Shown here in pieces: positions 63,303 through 64,000 of a DNA stretch of 64,000 bases. The DNA comes from Streptomyces cynarae (GTDB lineage: Bacteria; Actinomycetota; Actinomycetes; Streptomycetales; Streptomycetaceae). The notes beneath the pieces are model-generated. The model saw only the letters and a program-made list of their open reading frames with translations. It was not told the origin of the DNA and did no database searches. Made by a program: the position numbers and the translations under genes. Location: the NCBI RefSeq assembly GCF_025642135.1, contig NZ_CP106793.1, positions 1,595,001 through 1,659,000 on the forward strand, given 5' to 3'. How positions within the stretch are numbered: the first letter of the stretch is position 1; each line of letters starts with the position of its first letter.

Positions 63303-63527
63303 GATGCCGCCGCCTCCGCGTTCACACGGACACGGTCCGCGCTATGTCGGCAGGGGGCGGCGCAGGTACTACAGGACGATCCGTCCATCGCCGGAGGGAG
63401 TCACTCCTCGGGTAGCAGGAACCCCTGAGCACCGGGTGGAACCTCAGGGGCGGAGGCGCCACGTAAGCGCCTCTGCCACCAGATTAATCAAGACTGCGCC
63501 CTGTGCGGCAGGGTGGACGTCCCCGAG
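63303..63527 (-). promoter_or_regulatory. Structured leader/candidate riboregulator upstream of the CNNM operon
   Basis: On the minus strand, two hairpins lie in tandem: GAGGCGC/GCGCCTC (63467-63473 with 63453-63459) and CCCCTGAG/CTCAGGGG (63443-63450 with 63422-63429). More G/C-rich pairing potential follows toward the ATG. TTAATC (63484-63489, minus strand) could be the -10. A long structured leader before metal-transport genes is a typical riboswitch setting, but the sequence does not visibly match the M-box core. Confidence 0.45.
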
Positions 63528-63983
63528 TCAGCCCTGATGTCGTTCGGGAGCGGCCGTGGAGCGGGCCTCGGCGAGCGCCCGGAGGGTGCGTGCGTCGTCG
63601 ATGGCGCGTTTCTTGGCGATGCCCGGCTGGATGCCGAGGGCGGGCAGGCTGGTGCCGTCGCTGAGGTTCAGGAACACCCAGGGGTCGCCGGGACGCAGGT
63701 TGACCTGGACGATCTCCGCCCAGTCCAGTCGGCGCCGGCTTGCGATGTTGACGACGGTGACCCCGCTGTCGTCGGCGACGACCTTGGGCCGGGCGAGCAG
63801 GAGCAGCACTGCGAAGAGAAGGGCCGCCGTGAGGATGAAGCTGAGGCGTTCCCCGGTGGTGAGCTGGTCCAGCAGCAGCGCGACCGTGGTGATCACCACG
63901 AGTATCGCGACGCCGGCGGTCAGCAGCACGGCGCGGGTGCGGCCCGGCCGGAAGGTGACGGGAAGGGTGGGCAGGTCCGACAT
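63528..63983 (-). CDS. Membrane-anchored PH-domain protein
   Basis: A 151-residue protein with two N-terminal transmembrane helices (about 18-38, VLLTAGVAILVVITTVALLL, and 45-64) followed by a bacterial PH-like domain (about 68-135; KVVADDSGVTVVNIASRRRL, WAEIVQVNLRPGDPWVFLNL). This is a common actinobacterial layout of unknown function. The C-terminus KKRAIDDARTLRALAEAR is helical. The ATG at 63983 is used; 17 bases of the window remain upstream. Confidence 0.9.
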   Translation of the reverse strand: MSDLPTLPVTFRPGRTRAVLLTAGVAILVVITTVALLLDQLTTGERLSFILTAALLFAVLLLLARPKVVADDSGVTVVNIASRRRLDWAEIVQVNLRPGDPWVFLNLSDGTSLPALGIQPGIAKKRAIDDARTLRALAEARSTAAPERHQG

Positions 63984-64000
63984 CGGTGCGCGGTTCCTCA

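Noticed and set aside
63303..63527. M-box magnesium riboswitch
   Set aside because: The conserved M-box core sequence was not visible; only generic strong hairpins were. Left as a structured leader.

Overview
The window is high-GC actinobacterial DNA, almost certainly from a Streptomyces chromosome. The evidence is strong G/C bias at third codon positions, GTG starts, a conservon (cvnABCD) signalling operon, rbpA with a SigR-type promoter, a Ppm-type polyprenol-phosphate mannosyltransferase and two genes with the rare TTA codon. There are no rRNA, tRNA, CRISPR, insertion-sequence or prophage genes. The content looks like core-to-intermediate chromosome rather than an island.

Layout. (a) 1-13892: the end of ptsI, a conserved unknown, acetoacetyl-CoA synthetase, a GH31 glycosidase, a Nudix hydrolase, a VanX-like secreted dipeptidase, a DUF35/thiolase pair, an EAL-CBS-GGDEF protein and glpF-glpK. 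(b) 14024-22051 (minus): a conservon whose cvnABC and cvnD are separated by a 3.6-kb fused HyuA-HyuB 5-oxoprolinase/hydantoinase gene that overlaps cvnD by 20 bases. (c) 23089-30236 (minus): a three-gene MukBEF-like (MksF-MksE-MksB, Wadjet JetABC-like) condensin operon with no JetD/MksG nuclease gene nearby. (d) 30324-35694: a GntR regulator divergent from an MFS transporter, a D-glutamate-cyclase-like DUF1445 protein and PxpA-PxpB-PxpC, the bacterial 5-oxoprolinase. (e) 35704-40486 (minus): an overlapping SGNH-hydrolase/two-glycosyltransferase operon and a HEAT-like protein. (f) 40787-47843: an ankyrin protein, a small membrane protein with an FtsK-like ATPase, a MocR regulator divergent from a YczE-type membrane protein, a glycerophosphodiesterase and a UMF1-type transporter. 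(g) 47844-55962: rbpA, FxsA, ppm, an amidohydrolase, an Lrp regulator, small Streptomyces proteins, an acyl-CoA dehydrogenase and a TetR regulator. (h) 56134-63983: a C39-like secreted protein, a uridine-kinase-like NTPase, a candidate small RNA, a CbxX/EccA-like AAA+ ATPase, two CNNM/CorC-type membrane proteins behind a long structured leader, and a PH-domain protein.

Two themes connect genes. 5-Oxoproline (pyroglutamate) metabolism appears twice by unrelated enzymes: the fused HyuAB protein inside the conservon, and PxpABC with a D-glutamate-cyclase homologue and a transporter 15 kb away. Glycerol and phospholipid-headgroup use (glpF-glpK, glycerophosphodiesterase) and acyl-CoA chemistry (acetoacetyl-CoA synthetase, thiolase, acyl-CoA dehydrogenase) are also represented.

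A quality caveat: five genes (mksB, pxpC, the SGNH hydrolase, the MocR regulator and the amidohydrolase) each break at a run of four or five G/C bases and are restored by adding one base there. This looks like systematic homopolymer under-calling rather than five pseudogenes. These genes are annotated as full-length with the break marked.
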